Positions 52,289 through 63,502 of a stretch of 64,000 bases of DNA are shown piece by piece. The position numbers were made by a program, and so were the translations under genes. Where the stretch lies: positions 62,001 through 126,000 of the forward strand of contig JAUJYZ010000460.1 in the NCBI GenBank assembly GCA_033675265.1. Reading direction: 5' to 3'. Position 1 is the stretch's first letter, and every line of letters begins with the position of its first letter. The notes beneath the pieces are model-generated. The model was given only the letters and a program-made list of their open reading frames with translations. It was not told the origin of the DNA and did no database searches. The DNA is from Actinostola sp. cb2023 (Eukaryota; Cnidaria; Anthozoa; Actiniaria; Actinostolidae).

Positions 52289-52745
52289 CAGCGGAATTGG
52301 CCATTACAAAGAAGAGCAGGGGACTGGGAACGAGTTTATTAGAATTAATGTAATTACGAAATTAAGTTTATGACATGAAACAACATGTTGAAATTATCAT
52401 ATGTGCAAAGTTTGATGTGATTTGGGTGAATTCTGTCGGAATTATAAACTTTTGAAATTTTGAAATTTTACAATTTTACAATTTTATAATTTTACAATTT
52501 CATAATTTTACAGTTTATGGTTTGGGTAGACAACGTAAAAAATTACAGAGTTTGTATGGGAAAATGTACATCTTTGATGCCCTCTAGCATCGTCAATATT
52601 AAGCCAAAGTTCACAATACTTTCCAGATTAGCTAAGTTTGATCTGCTCTGTCAGAAAATGATGCCCACTTTTGCTAGTTTCTTATTGAATTAGTTTTACG
52701 GGCTCGGTCCCAGTCCTCTGCTCTTTTTTGTAATGGCCAATTTAG
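52289..52745. repeat. Fold-back element with 40-base arms
   Basis: AATTGGCCATTACAAAGAAG at 52295 pairs with CTTTTTTGTAATGGCCAATT at 52725, continuing through AGCAGGGGACTGGGAACGAG. The 370-base interior has repeated TTTTACAATTTTA motifs. Confidence 0.65.
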
Positions 52746-53138
52746 TTTACAGCTGGTGATGTAAGTGGTGTGTTCAATCTATCACGATAGTTTGTGAATT
52801 ATCTAAGTAGTGTACATATTATCACTAGTCAGTCATTTCGACTTGTAAGCCTTTACTCATAAAACAAAGTCACTCTTGCAGATCACTGAGTACAAAGACA
52901 AACCCCTGACCTGTCAGTACTGCATGATAACTCATCAGTCCAGATTAGTATCAAATTTGATAACGCCAATATTTTCGGCTAAAAGGATTATGACGTCATA
53001 ATTCGGGTCTCTCCGTTTTTCTCGCAGTAAAGGTTTCATTTTCTAGATTATTAATATTCCCGAAAGTGTTTGCGAAATTCAAAGCTATGACGTGAAAGAG
53101 AATTATTCAAAGCTTCACTTGGACTGGTTTTCGGAGCA

Positions 53139-53980
53139 ATGGAGCGAAATCCTGGCAAACGGTGAGTTATTTTCTGTGCCGAGCTGGCGCTTCAAAGCGC
53201 TAATTTGAAGTCAATTTCAGCCCAATTCCTCAGATAAATACTTATCTTTCTGCCTACAAAAATTTGGTTGGGCTTAGACTTTTAGCCAGGAAGATTCAGG
53301 AGATATTCTTCTTTCATTTGTACTAAGTGCCAACCTGGGCCGCGGACCGTACGAGTGGGCCGCGGAGGTTATGTGTGTACTTACATTGCTTATTTAATCG
53401 CGCTCCGCCCACTGTTTATTAGCAGGCTAACTGTTTATATACTAGCAACTAGCGTTTGGTATTGATTCGGTAGCTGTTGATACTGCTGTTCTCGATTACA
53501 TTCTATTGGCGATATTTCCTATCAGAATTATTGATTATGCGAGGTTTATACCGCTTTATTATTTGTTTAAAGTAGAAGTAGAACAGTATGTAGAAGTACG
53601 CGGCATAGACTTGGCCACGTGTAGTTGCACAGGGAGTTCTAACTTGATATTTGTGGCCATTTAGAAGCTCGTAAGATCGATCTGATATTTGTGGTCATTT
53701 TAGAAGCTCGTACGATCGATCAGTAATCAAACTCGCCCTCATGCTTGATATTTGTCTGATTTGTGGCCATTTAGAAGCTTGAAAGTCTGTATACACATCG
53801 CTCGTACCGATCGATCAGTTTGTATCACATCGTTGCCTCAGTATGTAATTTAAATTCATCTTCTCCCCAAATGCTTTCCTAAGATAATTTAATAAATGCT
53901 ATTATTAAATTTCTCTTTCAGAAAACCAGCATTGTGCAGTCAGAGGTCAAATGAGTATGAGCGCTCTTGGATTTGACTGA
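53139..53980 (+). CDS. Possible two-exon small gene
   Basis: ATG at 53139 starts M-E-R-N-P-G-K and reaches AAACG|GTGAGT at 53161. A good acceptor, TTTCTCTTTCAG at 53910-53921, joins in phase to about 18 codons ending at TGA (53978-53980). The total is only 25 residues with no domain. Good splice signals are the sole support; it may be a first exon of something else or chance. Confidence 0.2.
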
Positions 53981-54359
53981 TGTTAGCCCGGGATAATAAG
54001 GATAATTTAAATTTAAATTTATCAATCAAGTGTACAATATATCTTTCATTTTTAAATACAGTTCCATGTTTTATAATAACATCATAGTAAAACAAACTAT
54101 AAACTTGGCCGGTCTGATATCGGAATTCTCCCCAATTCAACTGAAACATTTGTTGGCCGTCTTCATCCGTCATCACTGCTGCCTGATACTGACTTCTGAT
54201 TGGCTAATGAATGTTTTGATTTCTCAAATATCAAAACAAAAGAGCGTTATCAAATTTGATACTAATCTGGACTGCTCATTGAACTTCCGCTTTGTTCTAC
54301 TCTATTTCAGCGATGCATGTATTCAGAATTGTACAATAATAGATGATGATGATGATGAT

Positions 54360-54690
54360 GATAGAGCGAAATCTCGCAATCTGATTGGCTCTGAGCCGTT
54401 GTCAATAAGAGTACAGACACATAGGGTGCGTTTGAAACAGTTTTTCATTCAAACCCCTTGTGTTTGGATGTTTTTTGACTTTGTTATTGTAAAAAAAAAA
54501 TTGAAGATGGTTGTTTCGTTGTCTGTACTCTTATCCTGTTGTTATTATTATTATTGACACACACTTGACGTCATAAAATGTCCAAAACTTGGCAGTGAAA
54601 TCACTCGCTACACTCGTCAGTGATTCCACTTGAGTTTGGAACATTTTATGACGTCAAGTGTGTATCAATAAGAGTACAGAAAACTTAAAA
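54360..54690. repeat. Fold-back element with AAGAGTACAGA ends
   Basis: CACACTTGACGTCATAAAAT at 54560 pairs with ATTTTATGACGTCAAGTGTG at 54645, around a GTGAAATCACTCGCTACACT centre. ATAAGAGTACAGA at 54403 and 54668 also occurs at 10906. Confidence 0.6.
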
Positions 54691-54875
54691 CCATCTGCAA
54701 TTTGTTAAACATACTACCTGTATGAACACATTGCAGATCTTTGAGAACTCCTTGGTGATCATTCACTTGACATTGCTACAAAATGCTTTGCTTCTTGCAG
54801 CTAATTTGGTCAATGCTGCTATTTTCACACATTGGTAAGTAATGAAAGTCATTATTAGATTAGAATCATTTCTCG

Positions 54876-54931
<56 letters not shown>

Positions 54932-55005
54932 TACTTATATAGCGCCTATACAGGACTGTTCTAAGCGCTGACAAATAAAATAAAATAATATAAAGGTGAA
55001 TAGGA

Positions 55006-56168
55006 CTATTGCAGCTTGTAGGCCGATTTAAATAGAAAGGTCTTTAGTTGGGACTTGAAGCTGACAAGAGAGGTACATCTACGTAGATCAGGTGGAAGAT
55101 TGTTCCAAAGTTGTGGGGCAGCCACAGAAAAGGCTCTGCGTCCATAGGATTTGAGGTTGAAATTGACGTGGTTTAAGAGAAGATCAGATGAGGAACGTAG
55201 GGTTCGCTTTGGAGAATATCTGGTGATCAGATCACTGATGTAGCTTGGGACAAGTTTGTTCATAGCCTTGTATGTTAAAAGCAACATCTTAAACTTGATG
55301 CGTTCTTCGACCGGAAGCCAGTGCAACTGAATAATAATGGGCGTGATGTGATCATACTTATGGGAGCAGGTGATACTCGTGCAGCGGCGTTCTGTACGGA
55401 CTGAAGCTTGTCAACGATATATTTAGGAGCACCATAAAGAAGAGAGTTGCAGTAATCGACTTTAGAACTCACAAAGGCATGTACAAGAGTTTTAGCTGTG
55501 TCCAGAGATAAGAACTTTCTGATGCGAGAAATGTTTCGTAAATGGTAAAAAGCAGCTTTACAGACAGAGTTAACATGTGGGAGCATAGTCATTGTCTCAT
55601 CAAAAATTACACCAATGTTTCTTGCCTGCTTGGACGGATAAATTGTATCAGACCCAAAACGGAGAGCTGGAAAAGATTTCTGTGGGCTATGTCGTGAATA
55701 AAGGAAAAGCAGTTCAGTTTTGTCTTTATTTAGTTTAAGTTTATTCAGAGTCATCCATCTGTCAATGTCAAATAAACAGCGTTCAATTTTTGCCATGGTG
55801 TTGTCCCTATCAGAATCATCATTGCATGGGAAGGAAACATATAACTGGGTATCATCCGCATAAAAGTGATAAAGCATGTTGTGGAACTGAAGAATATTAG
55901 CCAGTGGTGATGTGTACAGCAAGTATAAGATGGGGCCAAGGACGGACCCTTGAGGAACCCCACATTCCAACGAGTGAGTTTGAGACCAAGAACCATTGAT
56001 CGAGACAAATTGAGAACGATCCTTTAAATAGGATTGGAGCCATTTAAGGGCCGTCCCACGGATACCAAATTTGGAGTACAATCTATCGAGTAAAATGTGG
56101 TAATCCACTGTATCAAAAGCGGACGATAGGTCAAGCAGTAGAAGAACAACACAATGACGATCATCAAT
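55006..56168 (-). pseudogene. LINE reverse transcriptase, palm to C-terminus
   Basis: From the insertion edge the frame begins [20 protein letters not shown] (RT motif A), then [16 protein letters not shown] (motif B) and [13 protein letters not shown] with the catalytic YADD. The [16 protein letters not shown] motif and the thumb-like [20 protein letters not shown] follow. A frameshift near 55380 moves to a second frame at 55326-55006. This has [20 protein letters not shown] and YGRRAFSVAAPQLWNNLPPD, the C-terminal region common in jockey/CR1/L2-type elements. It would copy LINE RNA at the target site; this copy is dead. Confidence 0.85.
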
Positions 56169-56535
56169 AGGCTGTTTGCAGGACTTGGTCACGTGCTTGG
56201 TTTCCGTATAGCAACGACATTTTGGAGGGCAAAGCTGTCTTGGCGCGAAATATAAAAAGTTCAAAACAAACAAAACATCTGATTGTTACAAGTCGTCCAT
56301 TGTCATTAATATACTTTTTTCAAACCAATTTAAACCATTGCTACCCTTTTCTGTACATACCGACTTTGATTTCCTCACATTTAAATATTTGGCTGCTGTC
56401 AAATCCGCTTTTTTCGTACAAAATCGTCTCTCGATTCACAAGTAAACAATCGCAAGATGGCGTCCTCACAAGGTAAGCAGACACGAAAACTACTAGTTTT
56501 TTCTTCTCCCTTACCTCTTCTAGTGCCGATGGAAC
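56169..56535 (+). repeat. Left terminal inverted repeat of the ISL2EU-like element
   Basis: 367 bases with exon 1 of the transposase (ATG at 56457, donor at 56473) inside. Confidence 0.9.
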
Positions 56536-58849
56536 TCTTGAAATAATATATTTATCAATGTTTATTCGTATCATAAAGAAAATGGAGGAGTACCAAACCC
56601 TAGCGTGGAGTTTACGGACGCAAAAAAGAAATCTGTCAAAGGCTCAAAATACCATTGTTGTGTTCCTCTTTGTGGAGGCGATTCTCGATACGATTCATCG
56701 CTGTCATTTCACCGTTTTCCCAAGGAGACCAAGGCCAATACTGCAGTTAGAAAACAATGGCTGGCTAAAATTCAAAGGAAAATCGGCAAAACATTTCAGG
56801 TAAATCTAAATTTAAAATACAAAACGAATTTTTCACCAACATTTTGGGGTCTAAAGATGAGGTGTCGATTGGATTTTTGACAGATATCAAGTGCAACGAG
56901 AGTGTGCTCAAGACATTTTAGAAAAGAAGACTTCAAGCCAGCAACACATCAGACCGTCCATATCTCAAAAGAGGAGCCATTCCATCCATTTTTGAGTGGT
57001 CAGTACAACAGCCTAAAGCCAGGAGAAGCATTGTTCGTCATGTACAAACTTTCAAGTAAGTATATCACTACCGTATTGTAACACACTGAATATATAAATT
57101 ATGATGTACGTGATCTACATTTAGAAGAAATATATATTTTATAGTACGTTGTTAAGAGTTCTGTTAGTTATATATTATGTACATAAACCCAGAACTGAGA
57201 TAGTTTGCTAGATAGCTACTGGATATAAAATTAGACTTTTTTGAAACCCATAAATGCAGTGAAATTATTTGACTTAATTAGAAATATTATGTTTGCATGA
57301 GTATATATATACCTCTGATACCTCTGTAATTTAAATATATAATAAGAATTCAGATTGTTATGGATGCTAATTTATCTATCTTATTTATTTATATAGTTTA
57401 CTATTAATATATTCATTAATTATAGATAAGCCGATTGTATATGTGTGTAATATTCCAAGTTACTTGTACCCTGGGTTCCAGATCGAGGCCATGAGGGAGG
57501 CTGAACCCAGGGTAACTAAATACTTGTGGCGTTTTTTTATTTTAATTATTTATTAATGCAATCTAAATGAGTTCAAATTTAACTTAACTTCAGTATATAT
57601 AGTGATGTAATAATTATATACAAAATTATGCTAATTTATATATATGTTTACTCACTTCTTTTTTTCTTTATAATTATAGAACCCCAAAAGCTGGAAAGGT
57701 ACTTGATGAAGTGAACCATCAAACCTCTTTTGAAGCACTGAAGCAAGATCTTGAGAAACTGAAAGGGGAACTTAAGGCCACACAAGAACAAATGCTTATC
57801 TGTAAAATCCAGTCTTCAATAATTATAAACAAGCTACAAGAAGCTTTCACAAAATCCCAAGAAGAAATGGACAAAACAAAGGAACACCTTATCAATGAGC
57901 ACACTATTCAGCTAGCACTAAACAGATTTGGACTTGAAAGATTCTCATCTAATGATGATGCCATTAGGTTTTATACAGGATTTCCCTCATACCAGCACTT
58001 AGTTTTATTTTATAATTTTGTTCAACCTAGTGCTGAAAAAATGACTTATTGTTATGCCTCTGGTGTATTAGAGAGTAGACCAGCTTGTCGTGCCTTATCA
58101 CTAATTGATGAAATGTTTTTATTTCTTGTCAGGATAAAGCTAGGTCTTTTTGAACAGGATCTGGCTCACCGCTTTAATTTGCACATATCTTCTGTCAGCA
58201 GAAAAATTACAACCTGGGCAAATTATCTCTACTTCTTTTTAGGTGTTCAACCCATATGGCCTTCTAGACAGCAAGTAAATGAAAGTATGCCTAAATCATT
58301 TAAGGAGTTGTACCCAACGACTAGAGTTATCTTAGATTGTACTGAAATTCATGTTCAAACTCCCTCCTCACTTTTACTTCAGTCACAGTTGTATTCTTCT
58401 TACAAATCTCATACTACTTTAAAAGGTTTGATTGGGATATCCCCACATGGAGCTATTACCTTCATTTCATCCTATATACTGGCTCGATAAGTGATAGGGA
58501 GATAACAAGGTGCTCAGGAGTCATAGATCTACTTGAACCAAATGATTCAATAATGGCAGATAAAGGTTTTAACATAGAAGACATGCTAAATAATAAGGGA
58601 GTACACCTCAACCTCCCACCATATCTTCGAAATCAGGGACGGTTTGATGCACAACAGGTTAGGCAAACAAAAACAATAGCCAAACTAAGGATACATGTGG
58701 AAAGGGCCATTAGAAGATTGAAGGAGTTTCACATATTTGACTCTGATTTATCATTATCATTAATGGGTTCTATTAATCAAATATATACTGTAGCATGTTT
58801 ATTAATCAACTTCCAAGGGCCTCTTATATTAAAAGACACTACTACTTAA
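56457..58849 (+). pseudogene. THAP-DDE transposase, spliced, frameshifted
   Basis: Exons: 56457-56472 (M-A-S-S-Q), 56588-56799, 56884-57055 and 57680-58849. Exons 2-3 form a THAP DNA-binding domain: CCVPLCGGDSRYDSSLSFHR, the basic KQWLAKIQRKIGKTF and VCSRHFRKEDF complete the C2CH pattern. Exon 4 has a coiled coil (residues LKQDLEKLKGELKATQEQ), a helix-turn-helix (LGLFEQDLAHRFNLHISSVS) and a DDE nuclease core of DDE_Tnp_4 type. The core Asp/Asp/Glu lie in RVILDCTEIH, SISDREITRC and HVERAIRRLKEF. A one-base loss near 56940 (exon 3 is one base short of the needed phase) and another near 58472 inactivate it. Confidence 0.85.
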
Positions 58850-59148
58850 TGCTACCGACAAAAAGTAGAAAATATATAGTGAATATAATTGATATTTAAA
58901 TTGCTATTTAAATCTTTATAAATTATTTATATAATATTACCTCATTCTAAATTCAGCTATTCATGGTACATAGTACAAAATGTAATAGAAATATATTGAC
59001 CAATGATATATAGTATATATGTACTGTGGTTGACAAGATCCAAAACTTTTATATAACTCAATAGTACATGCATGATCAAAATATTTTCTATATATATATA
59101 TATATATATATATTGATGTTACAATGTACTAATTAATACATATTATCT

Positions 59149-60959
59149 TTAAGAATTTAGAAAATAGGAGAAAAAAAAGTTGTCTACCTTAACCTTTGCA
59201 GACTGAAAGAAATCTTTATCAAAATAAATTCTTTCACAAAAAAAGGTTGTGTTATTTATGTAGCTAAAAAAGTCACACCATTCAAGACCAGTGAGCCCCA
59301 GCTGACACTGAACCTGATAAAAATAATCATGATTCCTTTTCAATTTTAACTCATTTGTGAGAGGATTGGTAGTAAGATAACTAACATTTGAAAAATCTAA
59401 TGACCCCTCCTTTACCACTTTTATTTCAAGTAGCCCAATGGGGTCAAGCCCTTGATTTCTGGCCTCTATGTCATAGATCTTGCGGTCTGGAGAACAGCCA
59501 AGCCAAGGACATTTAGGATTTATTATTAACCCAGATGGGTAGAGGTTTACAAGGCCACTCCTAGCAACATTTGCATAAGTCATGGCTGCTGCTGATTCCA
59601 TTTCAATGCCTCTCCTCATGTTGGCAGTAACAACCTGTCGAGAAGGATTGAGTTGCTGCACAAGGTTTTCAAAATGGGTGATCCGCTTTGCACAGACTCC
59701 AAATTTACTTGCAGTTATTCGTTTTTTACGCAGAAGGTGCCAAAGAGTACTTGAACTTTGTGTCAATGTTTTTTTCTCTAGGTCAATTGATGTCTTTGTA
59801 GTAACTTTAAGGGAGTCAAATGCTGCTTGCTTATCCTTGTCAAGACATAATTGTATATAGTTGTCAAATCTCTGTCATGAGTTCTCCAAAGGTAGATCTG
59901 GATATACCAGGAAAAAGTCATTGATTACATAATCATTTGAAAGTTTTTGTTGATAAGACAGTACACTTCCCTTGGAAACATTTCCAAATTTGGATAAAAC
60001 ATAATCAGTGTTTTCAAGATCTGACACTGTTGGTGCTATTGATTTCATTAATGGTTCAGGATCTACCCCTCCAAAGTGAGCATTAGTTAGTAATTCATAA
60101 CTTTTTGATGGAGAGTACAAAGTTGTCTTAATGTATTTAGTGTAATCAGCTGCCATCTGAGGTTTCTTTACTAATACATCTTGGATTTCTTTACATTCAA
60201 TTTTTCTAGTTCTTGGAATACTCCATCTTTGTACCATACTAGTGCATGTCAAATCGTCTGGTAAGGAAGTTAAACCTAACTGTTTGCAATGGGCCAGGTA
60301 AAATAAGAGGCCAATGATATGATGACAAAAACCACCTGCTCCTGCAACACAAGAACACTTCCCAGATATACTTTTGGACAATCCATGGAGTTTTACTTTG
60401 ACTTCAAGTGAATGTGGAGGTTCACTCTTTCTCATAGACCTGAAGCACTTCCCGGATACTTTAGCTTCATCGGACAAATAGATAACTACGAAATAAACAG
60501 ATAAATTATTTATAACGCAAAATTAAAAGATAACAATCTAAGTTGAGAAAGCCTGTCTCGATCAAGCCAAGAAAAATGATCGACCGTGCGTGTGATTATA
60601 TCCGAAAATATCATTTATTATGATAAATATACGATAAAAACCAATGTCCCATTACCTTTAATATCATGTAAGTAGCCTGGCTCTGCAAAAAATTTGTATG
60701 CTTTTGCCGTACTTTCACATCCCGAAGAAGTCTTTGAGTACGCTTCGACCTCAGTGAACGACATACCGGGGAACGATGTCAAATCCAACGTGCCTGTAGA
60801 GTGATGGTTAATGATTAACTAATTAAGAAGTCTGTTTACTTTCACAATGATATTACATAAAACATAGTACGTCATTTGTTGTTCCATCGGCACTAGAAGA
60901 GGTAAGGGAGAAGAAAAAACTAGTAGTTTTCGTGTCTGCTTACCTTGTGAGGACGCCAT
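59149..60959 (-). pseudogene. SWIM zinc-finger and YqaJ-like nuclease protein, spliced, one stop
   Basis: Exons 60959-60944 (M-A-S-S-Q), 60793-60656 and 60485-59149 join in phase. Exon 2 reads PGMSFTEVEAYSKTSSGCES. Exon 3 first has a SWIM-type finger, KCSCVAGAGGFCHH (C-x-C-x7-C-x-H). Its second half is a YqaJ-like exonuclease/recombinase domain: RKKRITASKFG, the Glu of MRRGIEMESAA, then GCSPDRKIYD, LLEIKVV and YFYQVQCQLGLTG, matching the expected acidic, E-x-K and Q motifs. One in-frame TGA at 59877-59875 divides the two parts; otherwise the frame is open. Such a protein may help process transposon ends or repair donor sites, but its role is not known to me. Confidence 0.82.
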
Positions 60960-61247
60960 CTTGCGATTGTTTACTTGTGAATCGAGAGACGATTTTGTAC
61001 GAAAAAAGCGGATTTGACAGCAGCCAAATATTTAAATGTGAGGAAATCAAAGTCGGTATGTACAGAAAAGGGTAGCAATGGTTTAAATTGGTTTGAAAAA
61101 AGTATATTAATGACAATGGACGACTTGTAACAATCAGATGTTTTGTTTGTTTTGAACTTTTTATATTTCGCGCCAAGACAGCTTTGCCCTCCAAAATGTC
61201 GTTGCTATACGGTAACCAAGCACGTGACCAAGTCCTGCAAACAGCCT
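60881..61247 (-). repeat. Right terminal inverted repeat of the ISL2EU-like element
   Basis: Reverse complement of the left repeat with about one mismatch seen (GGTTACCG against GGTTTCCG). It holds exon 1 of the minus-strand gene. Confidence 0.9.
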
Positions 61248-61414
61248 ATTGCCCGAAGGACATCATTTTGAACGCGGGTGAGAGCAGTTTCACAGCTATG
61301 GGATTTCTTGTAAGCAGATTGTAAAGGCGGGTTCGTGTAGTTCGTTCAGTTCCAGATAGTAATTAAGCTGCAATGCCACCACTTTCTCGATGATCTTAGA
61401 AACCATTTTGAGGT
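61248..61414 (-). pseudogene. LINE reverse transcriptase, middle fragment
   Basis: Between the two insertions, the minus strand encodes KMVSKIIEKVVALQLNYYLE, then after a small frameshift a conserved [19 protein letters not shown]. The fragment fits directly between the flanking RT pieces and ends at the target duplication of the large transposon. Confidence 0.75.
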
Positions 61415-62100
61415 CTCAAGGTACTTAAGGCCTGGTCCAAGCCTTAAATAGCAGAAAAACGAAAAAAATTATAATGTCTAATCATTTTGACTAAACATCA
61501 CAAAACTTGGCACAGCTTGAGAGTTTTATATCCTCTACTCATTTAAGTGAATGAAATCCAAAACAGCGTATCACGTGGTTAACCACGTGACAAAGAATAT
61601 TGAAAACAAAATATAAAATGCGGTCGCCAGTTTAAGAGGAAAGTGAAAGCAAATAGTTGTGTATAATCACGTTTATGATCATCTATTAACCCTCGTTTAG
61701 AAAACCTGTCTCCCGCTTTTTGCAAGGAGAATATTTCGGAAAAGAGGTCATGTGACCATTTCATCAGATTATATTTCTGTAGTTTTCTCTTAAACTATAT
61801 ATAATTCCGAGGTTTTCTAAACGCTATCTTGTTTATCTGGTTATCCTTAACGCTATTACGTAAAAGGTATTTCATTGAATTCGCGACCGCATTTAAGAAA
61901 AACTATATTTTCCTCCATAAGGTCACGTGACCACATGACGTCACAATTGTTAGATCCAAATTGTCTCAAATGTTGTATATAACCTTATGCCTAAATATGA
62001 GTGCCTAAGTAAATTAGAGCAGCGAGTTATTACAAGAAATGTGATTTTCCAAATTGCCTTTTTGAACCAGGCCTTTTAAGGTACTTAAAAGTACCTTGAG
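61415..62100. mobile_element. 686-bp inverted-repeat insertion in the LINE
   Basis: Ends CTCAAGGTACTTAAGGCCTGG and CCAGGCCTTTTAAGGTACTTAAAAGTACCTTGAG interrupt the LINE RT between the RPISNLK part and the KMVSK part. The duplication could be 2 bases (GT/AC) or 7 (ACCTCAA) because the element end repeats the target. No transposase is encoded. Its interior includes a second fold-back (CCGCTTTTTGCAAGG, GAAAAGAGGTCATGTGACC). Confidence 0.65.
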
Positions 62101-62465
62101 GTTGGAGATAGGCCTGAGGTTAGCAATGACTTCGTGATCTAATGACGGTTTCTTTAAAAGTGGTAAGATAACAGCTGTTTTTAGGGAAGGTGGCAGAAAA
62201 CCAGTTTCCAGTGACAAGTTGACCATTTTACAGATAACAGGTAAAACGGTATCCAACTGTTTCACAAGCAGTTTAGCAGGCAGTGGATCAATGCAACACG
62301 ATTTTGATGCGATGCGACCAGCAATCTCAGAGAGCTCATTGATGGTGACAGAAGAGAAGGCATCCAGACTGCAATTCAGTGAAGGAGTGTCAAATGCATT
62401 GAATACATCAGATGGCTTATCGGTGTTAAGTTGGCTTCTGAGTGTAGCAATTTTGTCTTTAAATT
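62101..62465 (-). pseudogene. LINE reverse transcriptase, N-terminal fragment
   Basis: One open frame reads FNAFDTPSLNCSLDAFSSVT, then SCCIDPLPAKLLVKQL and ETGFLPPSLKTAVILPLLKK, ending RPISNLK at the insertion edge. These are the N-terminal RT motifs of LINEs. Upstream sequence is lost. Confidence 0.8.
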
Positions 62466-62638
62466 GATGTCTGCGTCATGTCTATGGAGCTATACGTACT
62501 GTTTACAATTAGAACCTAACCGTCGGTGAGAAGTTATATCAGGTCTCCTCTTATATTACTCTTTACCGCATACAGGTAGTAAGTCTATGAATACATCGGA
62601 GGAAGTTGTCCTTCAGAAGCATATCAGATAAAGTAATT

Positions 62639-62784
62639 AGAATTCGTTTGAGGCCAAAAGCTACTGTATGATAACATTTTTTTTTCTTTCGTTTTTCTTT
62701 ATTTCACACACCATGAATATGTATATATATTTACAAGCATAAAGAACACGACTCATACAGTAGCTTTAGGCCTCAATCGAATTC
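62639..62784. repeat. 145-base fold-back
   Basis: GAATTCGTTTGAGGCCAAAA and AGCTACTGTATGA pair with TCATACAGTAGCTTTAGGCC and TCAATCGAATTC. Confidence 0.75.
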
Positions 62785-63287
62785 ATCGCCGACATATATT
62801 AGAACAAAGCGGAAGTTCAGTGAGTTTAAAAACTATATACCTTATTCTGATCGTTGTAGAGGAAATATAATTCCAATTTTAGTAGTTTCTAGGTAATTTA
62901 AAGACAAAACATTTGAGATACGAATGAAGAAATTTATTTTTCCATTCGTACGAATGATGAATTTACTACAGGCAACCCAATTCTATTTTGCTATACGTTT
63001 CTGTGTTGATACGCGTACGCTCAAAGCATCTCAGGCCACTTAAGGCCAGGAGTAGCTGCTATTCACTTGAAATTGCCTTAATAGAGATACATATAAGCAA
63101 ATGAAACAATTTTATGCCATATAACATATTTCGTCGAACTTAACATTTTGGTGGTATTTTGGTGGTATGGGACGTGTCACGTGACACCTGACGTCATAAA
63201 TCACCTTTTTCAAAATGGGCCAATGGGGACAAAAGGAACTAAGGATGTTTTTGCAGTTTTAGTGTTGCCTTAAACAGGAAATTCCGG
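62785..63287. other. Upstream region of the last gene
   Basis: No gene is seen. CTACAGGCAACCCAATTCTA at 62968 resembles the end of the CACAGG-family palindromes and may be a relic. TCACGTGACACCTGACGTCA at 63178 contains E-box-like and CRE-like motifs upstream of the TATA box. Confidence 0.35.
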
Positions 63288-63294
63288 TATAAAA
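63288..63294 (+). promoter_or_regulatory. Candidate TATA box
   Basis: TATAAAA in CCGGTATAAAAGGCGCG, about 210 bases before an ATG with a strong splice donor; a plausible core promoter for the gene that follows. Confidence 0.5.
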
Positions 63295-63502
63295 GGCGCG
63301 TGGCCAGGCCAATGTCGAGTCAGTTACCTGTCAATCACCGTAGAGTGCGGATCTCCGCAACTATCGGCGCGGTCTCGACGAAGACTCGGTGTTTTCACGA
63401 ATGCAAAAGTGATAATTTGAACCATTTTTCAATATTATTCTATTATTTAATTAACACAAGAAAACTGATGAAAGACTAGATCAAAATATTGTTTTCGTCA
63501 AA

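Larger units (their letters stand above)
56169..61247 (+). mobile_element. ISL2EU-like DNA transposon, complete, 5079 bp
   Basis: Terminal inverted repeats of 367 bases (56169-56535 and 60881-61247) begin AGGCTGTTTGCAGGAC. The flanks carry a 2-base duplication AT, proven because removal restores the interrupted LINE frame. It carries two divergent genes: a THAP and DDE-type transposase on the plus strand and a SWIM/YqaJ-type protein on the minus strand. That gene pair and a 2-base target fit the ISL2EU superfamily as I know it. Both genes carry inactivating changes, though the terminal repeats remain very similar to each other. Confidence 0.85.
54878..62470 (-). mobile_element. 5'-truncated non-LTR retrotransposon with two nested insertions
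   Basis: On the minus strand an RT coding region starts near 62465 and runs to 55006. A short 3' UTR and an (ATT)n tail at 54878-54931 follow, a usual end for CR1/L2-type LINEs. Two insertions break it: 62100-61415 and 61247-56169. With both set aside, the RT reads through except for small frameshifts. The endonuclease ORF and the 5' part are absent, which is normal 5' truncation. Confidence 0.85.

Noticed and set aside
56222..56476. 84-codon frame identical to one at 60940-61194
   Set aside because: It is the terminal inverted repeat of the ISL2EU-like element read through; the supported coding part there is only the 16-base first exon.
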